DNA of 64,000 bases from Hofstenia miamia (GCA_004352715.1 SCFE01000007.1:1339377-1403376), one strand, 5' to 3'; numbered from the stretch's first letter, positions 1-11,114 are shown. A program made the numbers and translations. Notes: a model not told the origin generated them from the sequence alone.

Positions 1-33
1 ATATATATATATATGTATGGAAGAATAAAATAC

Positions 34-220
34 TTTGTGAATCTTCTGCATCAATTTTTAAGGTTGAAATATACTTTTCAAATTCTACTCTCAGTGAAAT
101 TTCCTTTCCATATTGACCTTCTGTGCCATCATCCACAAGAATAAAATAGTTGTGGTTAGGATCTAGTGGAACTTCTTTCACCTTTTCGCCTGGTCGTGGC
201 ATGGGATATTGAACTAAGAC
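34..220 (-). CDS. TRPM: TRPM channel exon (second part of the N-terminal LSDAT/SLOG domain)
   Basis: The reverse strand reads in phase 0 from a splice acceptor (221-222) into VLVQYPMPRPGEKVKEVPLD, then the family-typical core NHNYFILVDDGTEGQYGKEI. This matches the TRPM stretch with the pattern L-D-x-N-H-x-x-F-I-L-V-D-D-G-T-x-G-x-Y-G that follows the IGIATWG segment. The exon ends at a probable donor (GTATTT, starting at 33), leaving phase 1. It is the most 3' TRPM exon in the window, so the rest of the channel (MHR repeats, six-helix pore and C-terminal region) lies beyond the left edge. TRPM proteins are cation channels of the plasma membrane or organelles. The N-terminal LSDAT domain binds nucleotide-derived ligands in TRPM2, and whether it does so here cannot be told. 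The family is certain; the exact donor is less sure because the (TA)n tract at the window edge follows closely. Confidence 0.85.
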
Positions 221-792
221 CTAATAAAAATGTTATTCATTAACATTGTCTTGATCATTTTCATTTAGTATGAAGTTATGCAAAATGTAACAGTAGTAGC
301 AACACATTTGCCGATTTACATATTTTGTGTTTTCATTTTGTAGTTTATAGTAACTAATAAAACTTTTGAAAAGTAAAATAGTAGTAATGCTTATTATTTT
401 AAAAACGATATATGAAAAGAGCACATACAAAAAACCTACGAAAGCAATATACAATGTAGAATTAAGAAATGATAACATATAGGAGTTAATAGGTATAATG
501 GGTGGACGGTAAAGCATTTATGTAGTTGCAATAGCAAGGAACGTATTGGTATCCAGAAAAAAATTTACAGGATTTCTCTTAGTTAATAGACTAAACAATT
601 TAGAGATAGGGATAACAAAACTAACGTGATCCGCATTTTGAAATATACGATTACTAGGAAAGCCGTTAATCAGATTGGAGAATTTAAAGGTATGAGTCGT
701 GAATCGTATGAGTTATTGTTGATAATACTGATGGGTCGCATGGGTCATGGATCACATCAGTAATCCTTAAAGTTAATTTCACTAATAGAGGC
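221..792. other. TRPM intron, no further feature seen
   Basis: A+T-rich intron sequence upstream (in gene sense) of the exon at 34-220. I see no exon, transposon terminus or RNA gene here. A 94-codon reading frame on the minus strand (233-517) is low-complexity, with no family resemblance. Confidence 0.5.
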
Positions 793-978
793 TTTTTTTA
801 CTGAACTATTTATTGGCATTTAGGTTTTTACTATAAAATTTATAAAATAAATATTTGTTATGTAGAGAACCGAGACTGTATGATCTAATTGGCAAAGGAA
901 ATACTTTGATTTATAAACAGTTTCAAATCTGTCGAATCAGGCAGAATCTGTATTTAAGATAGTCGACAGTTTGGTAAC

Positions 979-1217
979 TAGAGTTCTGAAGCACCAGTAT
1001 CGTCCTGTACCGTTTGGTCCCATGGTACCTGCACTTTAAAACGTTAAAATTAATAACAAGAAAACAGAAAATAATCCATCAATTTCTCAAAAACAAAAGT
1101 TCATTAACATGGTCTCGGTTCTCTTAAGGATTTTCTATGTCATGCCGGCTCGTACCGTACTGTTTCGGTAGTCCGGTATCGTACCAACTGGACTGGGTCC
1201 GATACAGCAGACCTCTA
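979..1217. mobile_element. hAT-like non-autonomous element with (GGTAtCG)-type iterations
   Basis: The left end TAGAGTTCTG and the inverted right end TAGAGGTCTG resemble hAT terminal inverted repeats. Between them are repeated GGTAC/GGTATCG/TCGTACC-type motifs next to each end, the subterminal iteration seen in many hAT elements. There is no coding capacity. The flanking octamers (TTGGTAAC and CTAGAAAC) agree at only 5 of 8 bases, so the target-site duplication is doubtful. The same element is present again at 5285-5523 through the assembly duplication. Confidence 0.5.
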
Positions 1218-1479
1218 CTAGAAACATGTAGTATGGAATTTTATCTAGAGATCTAATGACAATCCAGTGGAATCAATGAAAGATCCAAATTTTTATCAAC
1301 TTATTCAAAATAGGGCTATTTATGCATTATGTGAACAAGATAATGATTAAGAAATTCATATCATAAATTACTAAATACGTGTAGTTATTAAGAGCCGTAT
1401 AAAAGAATTCCAGGTTTAGATTTGTATGACTAATTTTTCATTGTTATTTATTGTATTACTTATAGGTGAGTGTACTTAC

Positions 1480-1718
1480 GTTTTCTGTATTTTTCAAGAG
1501 TTCCCGATGTGCAACAATCCCCCATGTTGCAATGCCAATTGTGGGGATAACTTTGCGATCCTTACTTGGGTATTCTCTGATAGCCGATCCCACCAATTTC
1601 ATTACTCCTGCATTGGTTCCACCAGTTACCACCCATGCACCAGTAGATTTGGCGAGTTTCACCAAACCTTGACGGAGAACCATTCTCTGTTTTGCGTTAA
1701 TGTTGAAATCCTTAGCAC
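1480..1718 (-). pseudogene. Truncated duplicate of the TRPM exon at 5786-6127 (assembly copy)
   Basis: The minus strand encodes the same segment as the exon at 5786-6127, from AKDFNINAKQ to KNTEN, followed by the same donor (GTAAGT, 1474-1479). It breaks off at the N gap. The copy is part of the 926-bp duplication, so it is most likely an unmerged contig end and not a second exon or a real pseudogene. It should not be included in a gene model. Confidence 0.8.
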
Positions 1719-2718
1719 NNNNNNNNNNNNNNNNNNNNNNNNNNNNNNNNNNNNNNNNNNNNNNNNNNNNNNNNNNNNNNNNNNNNNNNNNNNNNNNNNN
1801 NNNNNNNNNNNNNNNNNNNNNNNNNNNNNNNNNNNNNNNNNNNNNNNNNNNNNNNNNNNNNNNNNNNNNNNNNNNNNNNNNNNNNNNNNNNNNNNNNNNN
1901 NNNNNNNNNNNNNNNNNNNNNNNNNNNNNNNNNNNNNNNNNNNNNNNNNNNNNNNNNNNNNNNNNNNNNNNNNNNNNNNNNNNNNNNNNNNNNNNNNNNN
2001 NNNNNNNNNNNNNNNNNNNNNNNNNNNNNNNNNNNNNNNNNNNNNNNNNNNNNNNNNNNNNNNNNNNNNNNNNNNNNNNNNNNNNNNNNNNNNNNNNNNN
2101 NNNNNNNNNNNNNNNNNNNNNNNNNNNNNNNNNNNNNNNNNNNNNNNNNNNNNNNNNNNNNNNNNNNNNNNNNNNNNNNNNNNNNNNNNNNNNNNNNNNN
2201 NNNNNNNNNNNNNNNNNNNNNNNNNNNNNNNNNNNNNNNNNNNNNNNNNNNNNNNNNNNNNNNNNNNNNNNNNNNNNNNNNNNNNNNNNNNNNNNNNNNN
2301 NNNNNNNNNNNNNNNNNNNNNNNNNNNNNNNNNNNNNNNNNNNNNNNNNNNNNNNNNNNNNNNNNNNNNNNNNNNNNNNNNNNNNNNNNNNNNNNNNNNN
2401 NNNNNNNNNNNNNNNNNNNNNNNNNNNNNNNNNNNNNNNNNNNNNNNNNNNNNNNNNNNNNNNNNNNNNNNNNNNNNNNNNNNNNNNNNNNNNNNNNNNN
2501 NNNNNNNNNNNNNNNNNNNNNNNNNNNNNNNNNNNNNNNNNNNNNNNNNNNNNNNNNNNNNNNNNNNNNNNNNNNNNNNNNNNNNNNNNNNNNNNNNNNN
2601 NNNNNNNNNNNNNNNNNNNNNNNNNNNNNNNNNNNNNNNNNNNNNNNNNNNNNNNNNNNNNNNNNNNNNNNNNNNNNNNNNNNNNNNNNNNNNNNNNNNN
2701 NNNNNNNNNNNNNNNNNN
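1719..2718. other. Assembly gap of exactly 1000 N
   Basis: Sequence is unknown. The round length points to an arbitrary scaffold spacer and not a measured distance. Reading frames that run through it are meaningless. A T-run and (TA)-rich tract (2719-2780) follow it. Confidence 0.95.
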
Positions 2719-2849
2719 TTTTTTTTCATATATATATATTTGTGTATATGTATAGGTATCTGTATATATATATATATAATAATAATAATGTATTTTATGA
2801 TTATATGTACCTGAAAATAACATTCAAAATATATAGTTTACAAATTTAC

Positions 2850-3420
2850 AGATATTGATTTTTCAGGTGTCTGTTTGGAAAAATTTTGAGGTTTTGAAAT
2901 TTTTTTGCAAGAATCGTTGAAGGCATACGTGGCCTTAATCTCTCTACAGTGAATTGAGGTCTATTAGGAGCAATGTGTTGAAGGGGTGTGTCGAATTTGA
3001 TTGGATCTTGCTGAATAATTGTTTAGCTTTTTTTTATCAAATCATGTATTATTATAAACGATTGTATGACTCCAAATCGGATACCTTTCTTCTGTATTCT
3101 ATCAATGTAGTCCAAATTTATCTTGTTCAAATCCATAGTTAATAAAGTTGACAATAATACTAGAATACAGCAGTTGAGTATCCCAAGCGTTTAAGCTTTA
3201 GGAGCAAGTAAATTTGCTGGTTAATATTTCTCGTTAAATTCAGTACATGACTTTGAAAACTAAGGTGGCTTGATATTGTAATTCCAAGTATTTTCATTTC
3301 ATTTACTAATAAGAAATTAAGAGTATATATATATATATATTGATATTTTCTATACATCAATTCTTTGTATAACTTAAAATCAGCTTTCACTTTTCCGTGA
3401 CTGTAAATTGTGAACATTTC
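2850..3420 (-). mobile_element. Non-LTR retrotransposon relic (end of reverse transcriptase and C-terminus)
   Basis: In broken frames the minus strand gives a thumb-like segment, MKILGITISSHLSFQSHVLN, then LKLKRLGYS. After a frame change come YIDRIQKKGIRFGVI and, further on, FDTPLQHIAP and VERLRPRMPS. The patterns 'K-x-LG-hydrophobic-x-x-S-x-L-x-F-x-x-H', 'IxRIQ+Kxxx' and a C-terminal 'P-L-x-x-I-x-P ... LRxR' are typical of jockey/CR1-like LINE polymerases. Stops and a frameshift show it is dead. The part at 3094-3420 recurs inverted at 4771-5097 because of the palindrome. Confidence 0.6.
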
Positions 3421-5097
3421 AAGTTATTCAGTTAGTATATTTTTTAAATTACATAAAGCTGGGCGATTAACATTATCAATCATTTTGTTTCATATTGCGG
3501 TGGAATTTGACCTCAGTTAGCATTGAATAATTTATAAGTACACAAGTACATATATTTAAAAATTTTTTATGCTAAAGCCAAACATAATTGCTCCTTTAGT
3601 AGGATGTGTCAACTGACATATGTGTTTGAATGTCTTTGCAACCGAAAATCTTTCAAATGTATTTTCAGCTTCCCCTCCAATATTAGAAAAATACAAGCGT
3701 TCAAGTCGCTTAATTTGTATGGGGCCTCTCAAATTTCAAGTGTAAATCCTATAGATTACATTTTCATTATTATGAACATCTTCTGTAAAAATTATAACTA
3801 AGTTCCATAAAAAAACTTGTCAAATTACTTTTTTCAAATAGCAAAGCAATTCAATTTATAGTAAATTATTAAGAGATTCCAGAAAGTTAATTTTATTATC
3901 ATTCTAATTGCAAAACTGTAGATTGCTGAAACTATAAACATTTTCATTTTTTTAATTTATATCTTCATAGGAATTCCTCTAAAACTAAGCAAAATATTCT
4001 CTCTTTATAAGATAAAACAAGAAATTTTTTATCATCATTTTGGCCGGTAAACGGGGGTTCCATCTCTAATGTATAAATATATATGTATATATATATATAT
4101 ATATACATATATATTTATACATTAGAGATGGAACCCCCGTTTACCGGCCAAAATGATGATAAAAAATTTCTTGTTTTATCTTATAAAGAGAGAATATTTT
4201 GCTTAGTTTTAGAGGAATTCCTATGAAGATATAAATTAAAAAAATGAAAATGTTTATAGTTTCAGCAATCTACAGTTTTGCAATTAGAATGATAATAAAA
4301 TTAACTTTCTGGAATCTCTTAATAATTTACTATAAATTGAATTGCTTTGCTATTTGAAAAAAGTAATTTGACAAGTTTTTTTATGGAACTTAGTTATAAT
4401 TTTTACAGAAGATGTTCATAATAATGAAAATGTAATCTATAGGATTTACACTTGAAATTTGAGAGGCCCCATACAAATTAAGCGACTTGAACGCTTGTAT
4501 TTTTCTAATATTGGAGGGGAAGCTGAAAATACATTTGAAAGATTTTCGGTTGCAAAGACATTCAAACACATATGTCAGTTGACACATCCTACTAAAGGAG
4601 CAATTATGTTTGGCTTTAGCATAAAAAATTTTTAAATATATGTACTTGTGTACTTATAAATTATTCAATGCTAACTGAGGTCAAATTCCACCGCAATATG
4701 AAACAAAATGATTGATAATGTTAATCGCCCAGCTTTATGTAATTTAAAAAATATACTAACTGAATAACTTGAAATGTTCACAATTTACAGTCACGGAAAA
4801 GTGAAAGCTGATTTTAAGTTATACAAAGAATTGATGTATAGAAAATATCAATATATATATATATATACTCTTAATTTCTTATTAGTAAATGAAATGAAAA
4901 TACTTGGAATTACAATATCAAGCCACCTTAGTTTTCAAAGTCATGTACTGAATTTAACGAGAAATATTAACCAGCAAATTTACTTGCTCCTAAAGCTTAA
5001 ACGCTTGGGATACTCAACTGCTGTATTCTAGTATTATTGTCAACTTTATTAACTATGGATTTGAACAAGATAAATTTGGACTACATTGATAGAATAC
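3094..5097. repeat. 2-kb near-spacerless inverted repeat (perfect palindrome)
   Basis: Each base at position p pairs with its complement at 8191-p wherever I checked, from the centre at 4095/4096 (a short TA tract) out to 3094 and 5097. The right arm ends at the single N at 5098, while the left arm runs on into different sequence. Encoded peptides are identical on opposite strands (3160-3417 with 4774-5031, and 3604-3801 with 4390-4587). Absence of any divergence between arms and the abrupt end at an N favour a fold-back contig artefact; a very recent hairpin duplication is the alternative. Confidence 0.9.
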
Positions 5098-5098
5098 N

Positions 5099-6024
5099 TT
5101 TTTTTACTGAACTATTTATTGGCATTTAGGTTTTTACTATAAAATTTATAAAATAAATATTTGTTATGTAGAGAACCGAGACTGTATGATCTAATTGGCA
5201 AAGGAAATACTTTGATTTATAAACAGTTTCAAATCTGTCGAATCAGGCAGAATCTGTATTTAAGATAGTCGACAGTTTGGTAACTAGAGTTCTGAAGCAC
5301 CAGTATCGTCCTGTACCGTTTGGTCCCATGGTACCTGCACTTTAAAACGTTAAAATTAATAACAAGAAAACAGAAAATAATCCATCAATTTCTCAAAAAC
5401 AAAAGTTCATTAACATGGTCTCGGTTCTCTTAAGGATTTTCTATGTCATGCCGGCTCGTACCGTACTGTTTCGGTAGTCCGGTATCGTACCAACTGGACT
5501 GGGTCCGATACAGCAGACCTCTACTAGAAACATGTAGTATGGAATTTTATCTAGAGATCTAATGACAATCCAGTGGAATCAATGAAAGATCCAAATTTTT
5601 ATCAACTTATTCAAAATAGGGCTATTTATGCATTATGTGAACAAGATAATGATTAAGAAATTCATATCATAAATTACTAAATACGTGTAGTTATTAAGAG
5701 CCGTATAAAAGAATTCCAGGTTTAGATTTGTATGACTAATTTTTCATTGTTATTTATTGTATTACTTATAGGTGAGTGTACTTACGTTTTCTGTATTTTT
5801 CAAGAGTTCCCGATGTGCAACAATCCCCCATGTTGCAATGCCAATTGTGGGGATAACTTTGCGATCCTTACTTGGGTATTCTCTGATAGCCGATCCCACC
5901 AATTTCATTACTCCTGCATTGGTTCCACCAGTTACCACCCATGCACCAGTAGATTTGGCGAGTTTCACCAAACCTTGACGGAGAACCATTCTCTGTTTTG
6001 CGTTAATGTTGAAATCCTTAGCAC
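5099..6024. repeat. Second copy of the 926-bp direct duplication
   Basis: This is the same sequence as 793-1718. This copy is the one that continues without a break into the rest of the TRPM exon and upstream intron, so it is the better copy for annotation. It contains the second copy of the hAT-like element (5285-5523). Confidence 0.85.
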
Positions 6025-6127
6025 CGCCTGTGACAGAAATAAGAAGTTTCGGAGGAGTGACTTGCCATCCTTCTGTAATCAATTCATAAAGAGTTGAAAC
6101 ATTAGTTTGATCATGGCAGCGAATGAA
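5786..6127 (-). CDS. TRPM: TRPM channel exon (first part of the LSDAT/SLOG domain)
   Basis: This 342-bp exon (114 codons, phase 0 at both ends) lies between an acceptor (TTAG, ending at 6128) and a GTAAGT donor (5780-5785). It starts FIRCHDQTNVSTLYELITEG and carries the hallmark runs PKLLISVTGGAKDF, LVKLAKSTGAWVVTGGTNAG and IGIATWGIV. These are the TRPM nucleotide-binding Rossmann-like motifs; 'SVTGGAKxF' together with 'IGxATWG' is closest to TRPM2-type members. It joins in frame to the exon at 7634-7805 upstream and 34-220 downstream. Through the assembly duplication its 3' two-thirds also appear at 1480-1718. TRPM identity is firm; subfamily assignment is an inference from a few motifs. Confidence 0.92.
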
Positions 6128-7633
6128 CTAAGTTTAGAAATATTAAAATTGAATATTGCTTAGATCATCATGGCCTATGGCACCGCTTTGATGAATAAAT
6201 CGCATTTTGAATATGAATTTAAAGTCATTTTTGATAAAAATTATTTATTCAGCAAAAATATTGGGTATTGACTAGATAGTTTTTAATTTTTAAATATTTA
6301 GATAGTATTTGATAAAATAAATTTGCCTTTTCTAATATTTTTTACAAAATTTCATTGAAGTTTAGCTTGTTTAATTAAACCTGTAGGAATTATTCAAGAG
6401 AAAGCCTAATAACTTCGAATAATTAAATTCGTATTTTGAAGAAATAAGTTCGCATAAATATGCTCGTAAGAGTGATTTTCAATAAATAACTTTATCCCGT
6501 ATAAATTCCTAACCTTAGCCCTAATTCTATGACTCTTTTCGGAAATTTACTTAAAAAATTTTTCCCCTAGATTCCGAGCCCTAATTTCTCAGGCTTGCCG
6601 TTATGTGTTACGTTTCTAATATTTGAAAATTTTTTAAGATATCAAAGGCTTATAATTCAAAAACTATTAACGATATGTTCAATCTTAAGCAACCACTCCC
6701 GCGATTTCTGACTTCGCGCGCGACATGCCTTAATGGGTTTGGGATATCTTCTGCACACATCAAGAAACAAAAAAATAGTTTAAACATTTTTAAAAAATTC
6801 AAAATTTGCACAAAAAATAGTTAATATTTTCAACTACTTTATTCACAGCAATTTAAGCATTTTCTCCATACCTCACGATTTTCAACTTTGCTAATACACT
6901 TGAAGAAAATTGTTTGCAAATACGGGATAAACGATTTCTCCTTTTACATGGACGCCAGGTTAAATGCAATATTAACTATATTCTGCTGCTTAAAAAAGTG
7001 GCTGTAAAAAAGAATCACGTACATTCCCCTATATATTATAGAAAATCTCAATTATATTTTTGTTATATTCACTATAAATCTTTAATTTTAAAAAAAGACT
7101 CAAATTATAATTGCGGCGTAACTTATGTTTTTTTAAGTTCTGTAGTATATGTTGTGTGAAACAACAGCCTTTTGCTGTTGTGCTGCATTGCTTGTCTTGT
7201 AAAGAAACTCACGCAACGGCAAGCCTGGAATCCATTTAATGAATTTACTCAAATTTGTAGCATACATTTCCATTTAGGTTTAGAGTTAGGATTTGGGTTT
7301 ATACAAGCATTTTTGTAAAGAAATTTCACAAGCCTAACCCATTTCATAAATTTAATAACAACTATTCTTTTTCCATAAATTTATAACTCTTGTGGTAAAT
7401 AAGTGTTGTTTTATTCAATATAGTTCAAAATAAGTTCGCCCTCATCATTATCAATCATTGCATAGGCTATAAAAAATTTACGAAATTATTTTCGAGAAGC
7501 AATTTAATAATTTATTTCTTTGAAGTGAGTTATATGACTTTTTTATGAGCTGCTATTATTAATTTTACAAAGTTGTTTATACAAATAAGTTACGTTGAAT
7601 TGCTTTTGTAAAGAGTAAGAATAAAATACTCAC
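6128..7633. other. TRPM intron, nothing recognised
   Basis: 1.5 kb of A+T-rich intron. I see no exon, transposon terminus or structured RNA. Confidence 0.5.
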
Positions 7634-7805
7634 ATTGGCGATATTGGTTCTTTTCGCATTGACAAATGTCATTTCTCCAAAGGCATCAGTTGTCATTTTG
7701 CTCGTGTTTTTTTCTTTGGTCCAGACATTTGATTCGTCCTCAATCTCAACTTCATAAATTTTAGCATTGTTTTTGCATTCAGAACTATGTCGACCACAAA
7801 CGCAT
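7634..7805 (-). CDS. TRPM: TRPM channel exon (CxCGRH to TDAFG segment)
   Basis: The exon begins after the acceptor GATTAG with one base that completes the split codon ATA. It then reads CVCGRHSSECKNNAKIYEVE and, later, the pattern W-x-x-E-K-x-T-x-x-M-x-TDAFGEMTF. The Cys-x-Cys-Gly-x-x-His element and the TDAFG motif stand in this order near the N-terminus of TRPM channels, just before the LSDAT domain. It ends with the codon AAT before a GTGAGT donor (7628-7633), in phase 0, matching the start of the next exon. Confidence 0.9.
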
Positions 7806-7844
7806 CTAATCAAAGTTTAATTGAAACTTTTATACGATGAAATA

Positions 7845-8072
7845 CATGGTGTCCACAAAGTCTGGACACAATAAAATTTCATAATTTTCCACCATCTAAA
7901 TAAGAGAACTTTTTTCCGGATAAAATACATTAAATTTTTAAATTAAGCCTCTATAGCCACTGGGAGCTATACGTTTAAATCTTTCTTGAAGCATGCAAAA
8001 AATATAAATAATTTTAAAGACTACATTGAAAAATAGTTAAATTTCCTGTGTCCAGACTTTACGGACACCTTG
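7845..8072. mobile_element. 228-bp mariner-type MITE
   Basis: The terminal inverted repeats start CATGGTGTCCACAAAGTCTG and CAAGGTGTCCGTAAAGTCTG, with 23 of the first 26 bases matching. A TA dinucleotide flanks each side (7843-7844 and 8073-8074), as expected for Tc1/mariner target-site duplications. The interior has no coding capacity. It sits 40 bp upstream of a TRPM exon, inside the intron. Confidence 0.85.
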
Positions 8073-8074
8073 TA

Positions 8075-9638
8075 GATTTCAACAGAGAACAATGTGAAAA
8101 TGGATAGGCATTTCAGATGCTCTTAGTAAATGATGAAGGGTTGCAAAAATTTATTTGTTTGTGCATTATCTCTCCCCCCTTCCCCACCCTAACTAAGACT
8201 ACAACACCAGTGACATCAATCCTTAAAAAATCTGGGGGCTTAAAGAGCAAAAAAAATTATGTGAGCGTGGGTAAAGAATTAGACAATATTAACTTCAAGC
8301 ATTTTTGGAATTTCACAATTTTTTATAATTTCTTGAAAAAAATTTTAAGCGCTCATAACTCACGAGTTCACCACAACATAGGAAGCGTCTGCTATCAAGA
8401 TCATGGTACCGCTATGGTGTGAATTTGTTTGATTTCATCAACCCTGATGCCATTGGCATCAATACCTCTGACTCAACTGGTTTGGGATGCTTATCTATAC
8501 ATATAAGAAAACAGTTAAAGTTGAAGTTCAGGATTCTACCATTTGTTCTAAACCCTAGAATTATCTGAATGCAAGCTGTGAAGTGTTTTTATAAAAAATC
8601 GAAATTTTCAACGATAGATAGTCCATTTCCTCAACTACTTCAGCCACATGAGTATTTCTTAGTATACATTTTCGACACTAAGTTTGTCCACGGCTCACGA
8701 TTTCCAAATTTTTTAATAGACTTGGAGAAATTTCTTTGAAAATGTGTAGAAGGACACCATGCTGTCTTATATTAAGCTACTCATGAATTTTTTAAAAACC
8801 AAAGGAGCAACACAATAGAGAAGTGCCTCCTTTTTCAATTACGTTTTAAAATTATAGTCTGCCAGAACCGTTTTAGGTGCCGTGATCATTGACTCTAAAA
8901 ATTTAAAGAATTGTTTGGGTTAACTAATACCCCATGTGATTAAAAAATTATGATTATCTGAGACTTAATTATAGGGAATAACTTTAATGAATTTTAGAAA
9001 AATCGGAATTTTCATCAAAAATAATTTGTGTTTTCAAGTACCTCGGGTAATGCAATTTTGAATAAATTTTCATCAATCACCAACAATTTGGAAATTTGGA
9101 GAAAAGTGTTTGAAAATTTGGAAAAAACGGCTTTCCTGTTAAAAAACTACAAGCTGTTGAAGGATAATAACTAAGCGATTTTTTGCAAAGAAGTAGTTTT
9201 CAATGTGGAATCTTGCAAAAAATTCAGATTGTTGTTTGCACGGATGTTCTTTCAAGAACAAAAAAAGATAATAAATATTTGTAAATTGTTTTGAATAAAG
9301 AACTACAAACTTCTGCAACAGTTGTCATGAACCAATAAAAAAAGTACAGTAATTAAAATAAAAATTTCGTAGCAATTCATTATGTAATATACTAAAACGA
9401 CAGCAAAGTGTAAGAAAAGATGAAATTTTGATAAATCACATTGCAAAAGTTTTAGTTTTCGGAAGAGGCTTAAGATCCCTAGCCCCCAGGTTTAACAACA
9501 CTGTATAACGCTAAACTAATAGTATATGAAAACTATTTCATAAAATCCTACCTATACATCAGCATACCAGTAAAAAGAATTACTTTACAACAATGAAGAG
9601 GAAAACAAACACTGAGTAGCAAGAAAGTTTTGGCACTC

Positions 9639-9669
<31 letters not shown>

Positions 9670-9921
9670 NNNNNNNNNNNNNNNNNNNNNNNNNNNNNNN
9701 NNNNNNNNNNNNNNNNNNNNNNNNNNNNNNNNNNNNNNNNNNNNNNNNNNNNNNNNNNNNNNNNNNNNNNNNNNNNNNNNNNNNNNNNNNNNNNNNNNNN
9801 NNNNNNNNNNNNNNNNNNNNNNNNNNNNNNNNNNNNNNNNNNNNNNNNNNNNNNNNNNNNNNNNNNNNNNNNNNNNNNNNNNNNNNNNNNNNNNNNNNNN
9901 NNNNNNNNNNNNNNNNNNNNN

Positions 9922-9955
<34 letters not shown>

Positions 9956-10951
9956 GTATACAGCAGTTTGAAAGTCATTAATTATATTTATTATACAATT
10001 TTCTCGATTAGGGATCTCAAAGATCTATTCCTTAATTGGAAATTTTTGAAAAATATTTAGTTGCCCTTCGATTGTGACAACTAGAAAAGATACATTTAAT
10101 AAATCTTCAAGGTAACGTAATCTCTGGTGGAAGGGAAATGAAGGACATAAAACCCCGATGTCTCAACACTTTGGGAGTTTATGACCACAGCTCAAAACCT
10201 TTCAAACTCCCCTCGTATTTTAATTGAAGACTGGATAACTAAGAAAAAAGTTCAATATCAATTCATTAGCTTTTAAATAACCAGTATTATGAAACTCTAT
10301 CTTACAAAGATATTTTCTTCTTTCTTATTGTACAAGGTTGCAAATTTTATTTGCTAATGATGTAACTCTTTTAATGACATAATATATTTTTCTGTTATTT
10401 TAAATTTCCTATCTGCTAGCAATCTGGTTAGGGAAATTTGTAGATAAAAGACAATAGACTTATGACAAGAAAGAAGAGCAAAACATAAAATAGGGCTAGA
10501 GTTATTTTAACACTTAAAGAAGTTAATATCTAGAGTCATGAATGTATCATACAGAAGTCTGAAAAATGCGCCAATAATTGAAAATTCAGACCGATGTGCA
10601 GATTTAGCAGAATGAACAAAGAGTAGAACAAAAAAACACATATATAAAAACTGGTTTTGCTCTTTGGGCTCAAAGTTGTCCAAAACTATTTTAGAAAAAA
10701 TTCGAAAAATTTTTTTTACTGAAATTGTTTATGCATTTTAGTAAATGATTAAGTGTTATTGTATCCATTAATACGTAAGCTTTCACAACATTTTGTTCTA
10801 AATGAAACATGTTGTTGCTATGGATGATGTGATTTGGTATGTTTGTAATATACTGAGATTTTAATACATTGCAAATGCTATTTACTTTCTTACTAAGTAA
10901 CAATTTGAATAATATTAAAAATCAAATTACTATGCAATTATTCTTACTCAC
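8075..10951. other. TRPM intron with a gap in a (TA)n tract
   Basis: 2.9 kb of A+T-rich intron. Positions 9670-9921 are N and lie between two (TA)n runs, so this is a microsatellite that could not be assembled through. No exon or transposon end was seen in the rest. Confidence 0.55.
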
Positions 10952-11037
10952 ATCTCTGGCATACTTTTTAAATCTTTTGCCACAAACTTACAGCATTCGC
11001 GTCTTTCAAATAATGACCTCCACGAAGAATTTGATGC
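10952..11037 (-). CDS. TRPM: TRPM channel exon (N-terminal SWxxxxFxxREC segment)
   Basis: This 86-bp exon is too short to stand out as a reading frame. It lies between an acceptor (TTTAG, ending at 11038) and a GTGAGT donor (10946-10951). It reads ASNSSWRSLFERRECCKFVA and then KDLKSMPE plus two bases. TRPM N-termini carry 'S-W-I-x-x-x-x-x-+-+-E-C-x-x-F-V/I' followed within about 15 residues by the C-x-CG-x-x-H element, exactly the spacing obtained on joining to 7634-7805. The splice phases fit (2 bases + 1 base give Ile). The exon with the start codon should lie further upstream on the minus strand; I did not find it. Confidence 0.8.
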
Positions 11038-11073
11038 CTAAATAACCCTTAAAATAATTCATTTACATATGCC

Positions 11074-11114
<41 letters not shown>

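Larger units (their letters stand above)
793..1718. repeat. First copy of a 926-bp direct duplication (assembly overlap)
   Basis: This block reappears at 5099-6024 at a constant offset of 4306 bases, with no difference seen in the parts compared. It stops exactly where the 1000-base N gap starts (1719), and the second copy starts exactly after a single N (5098). Ending at assembly joins on both sides is what an unmerged contig overlap looks like, so a real tandem duplication is less likely. It carries the hAT-like element at 979-1217 and part of a TRPM exon. Confidence 0.85.

Noticed and set aside
1426-2823. Long reading frames of 350-460 codons across 1426-2823 on both strands
   Set aside because: Almost entirely the 1000-N gap translated as unknown residues; only the TRPM exon fragment at 1480-1718 is meaningful.
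3604-4587. Identical 65-aa frames on opposite strands (3604-3801 and 4390-4587)
   Set aside because: Mirror images created by the palindrome, with no family resemblance; not evidence of two genes.
5732-6097. 121-codon plus-strand frame over 5732-6097
   Set aside because: It is the antisense shadow of the TRPM exon, which has strong family motifs and splice sites on the minus strand.
9630-9978. Tyr-Ile repeat proteins around N gaps (also at 54.8-55.1, 57.1-57.9 and 58.9-59.2 kb)
   Set aside because: Translations of (TA)n microsatellites and N runs.
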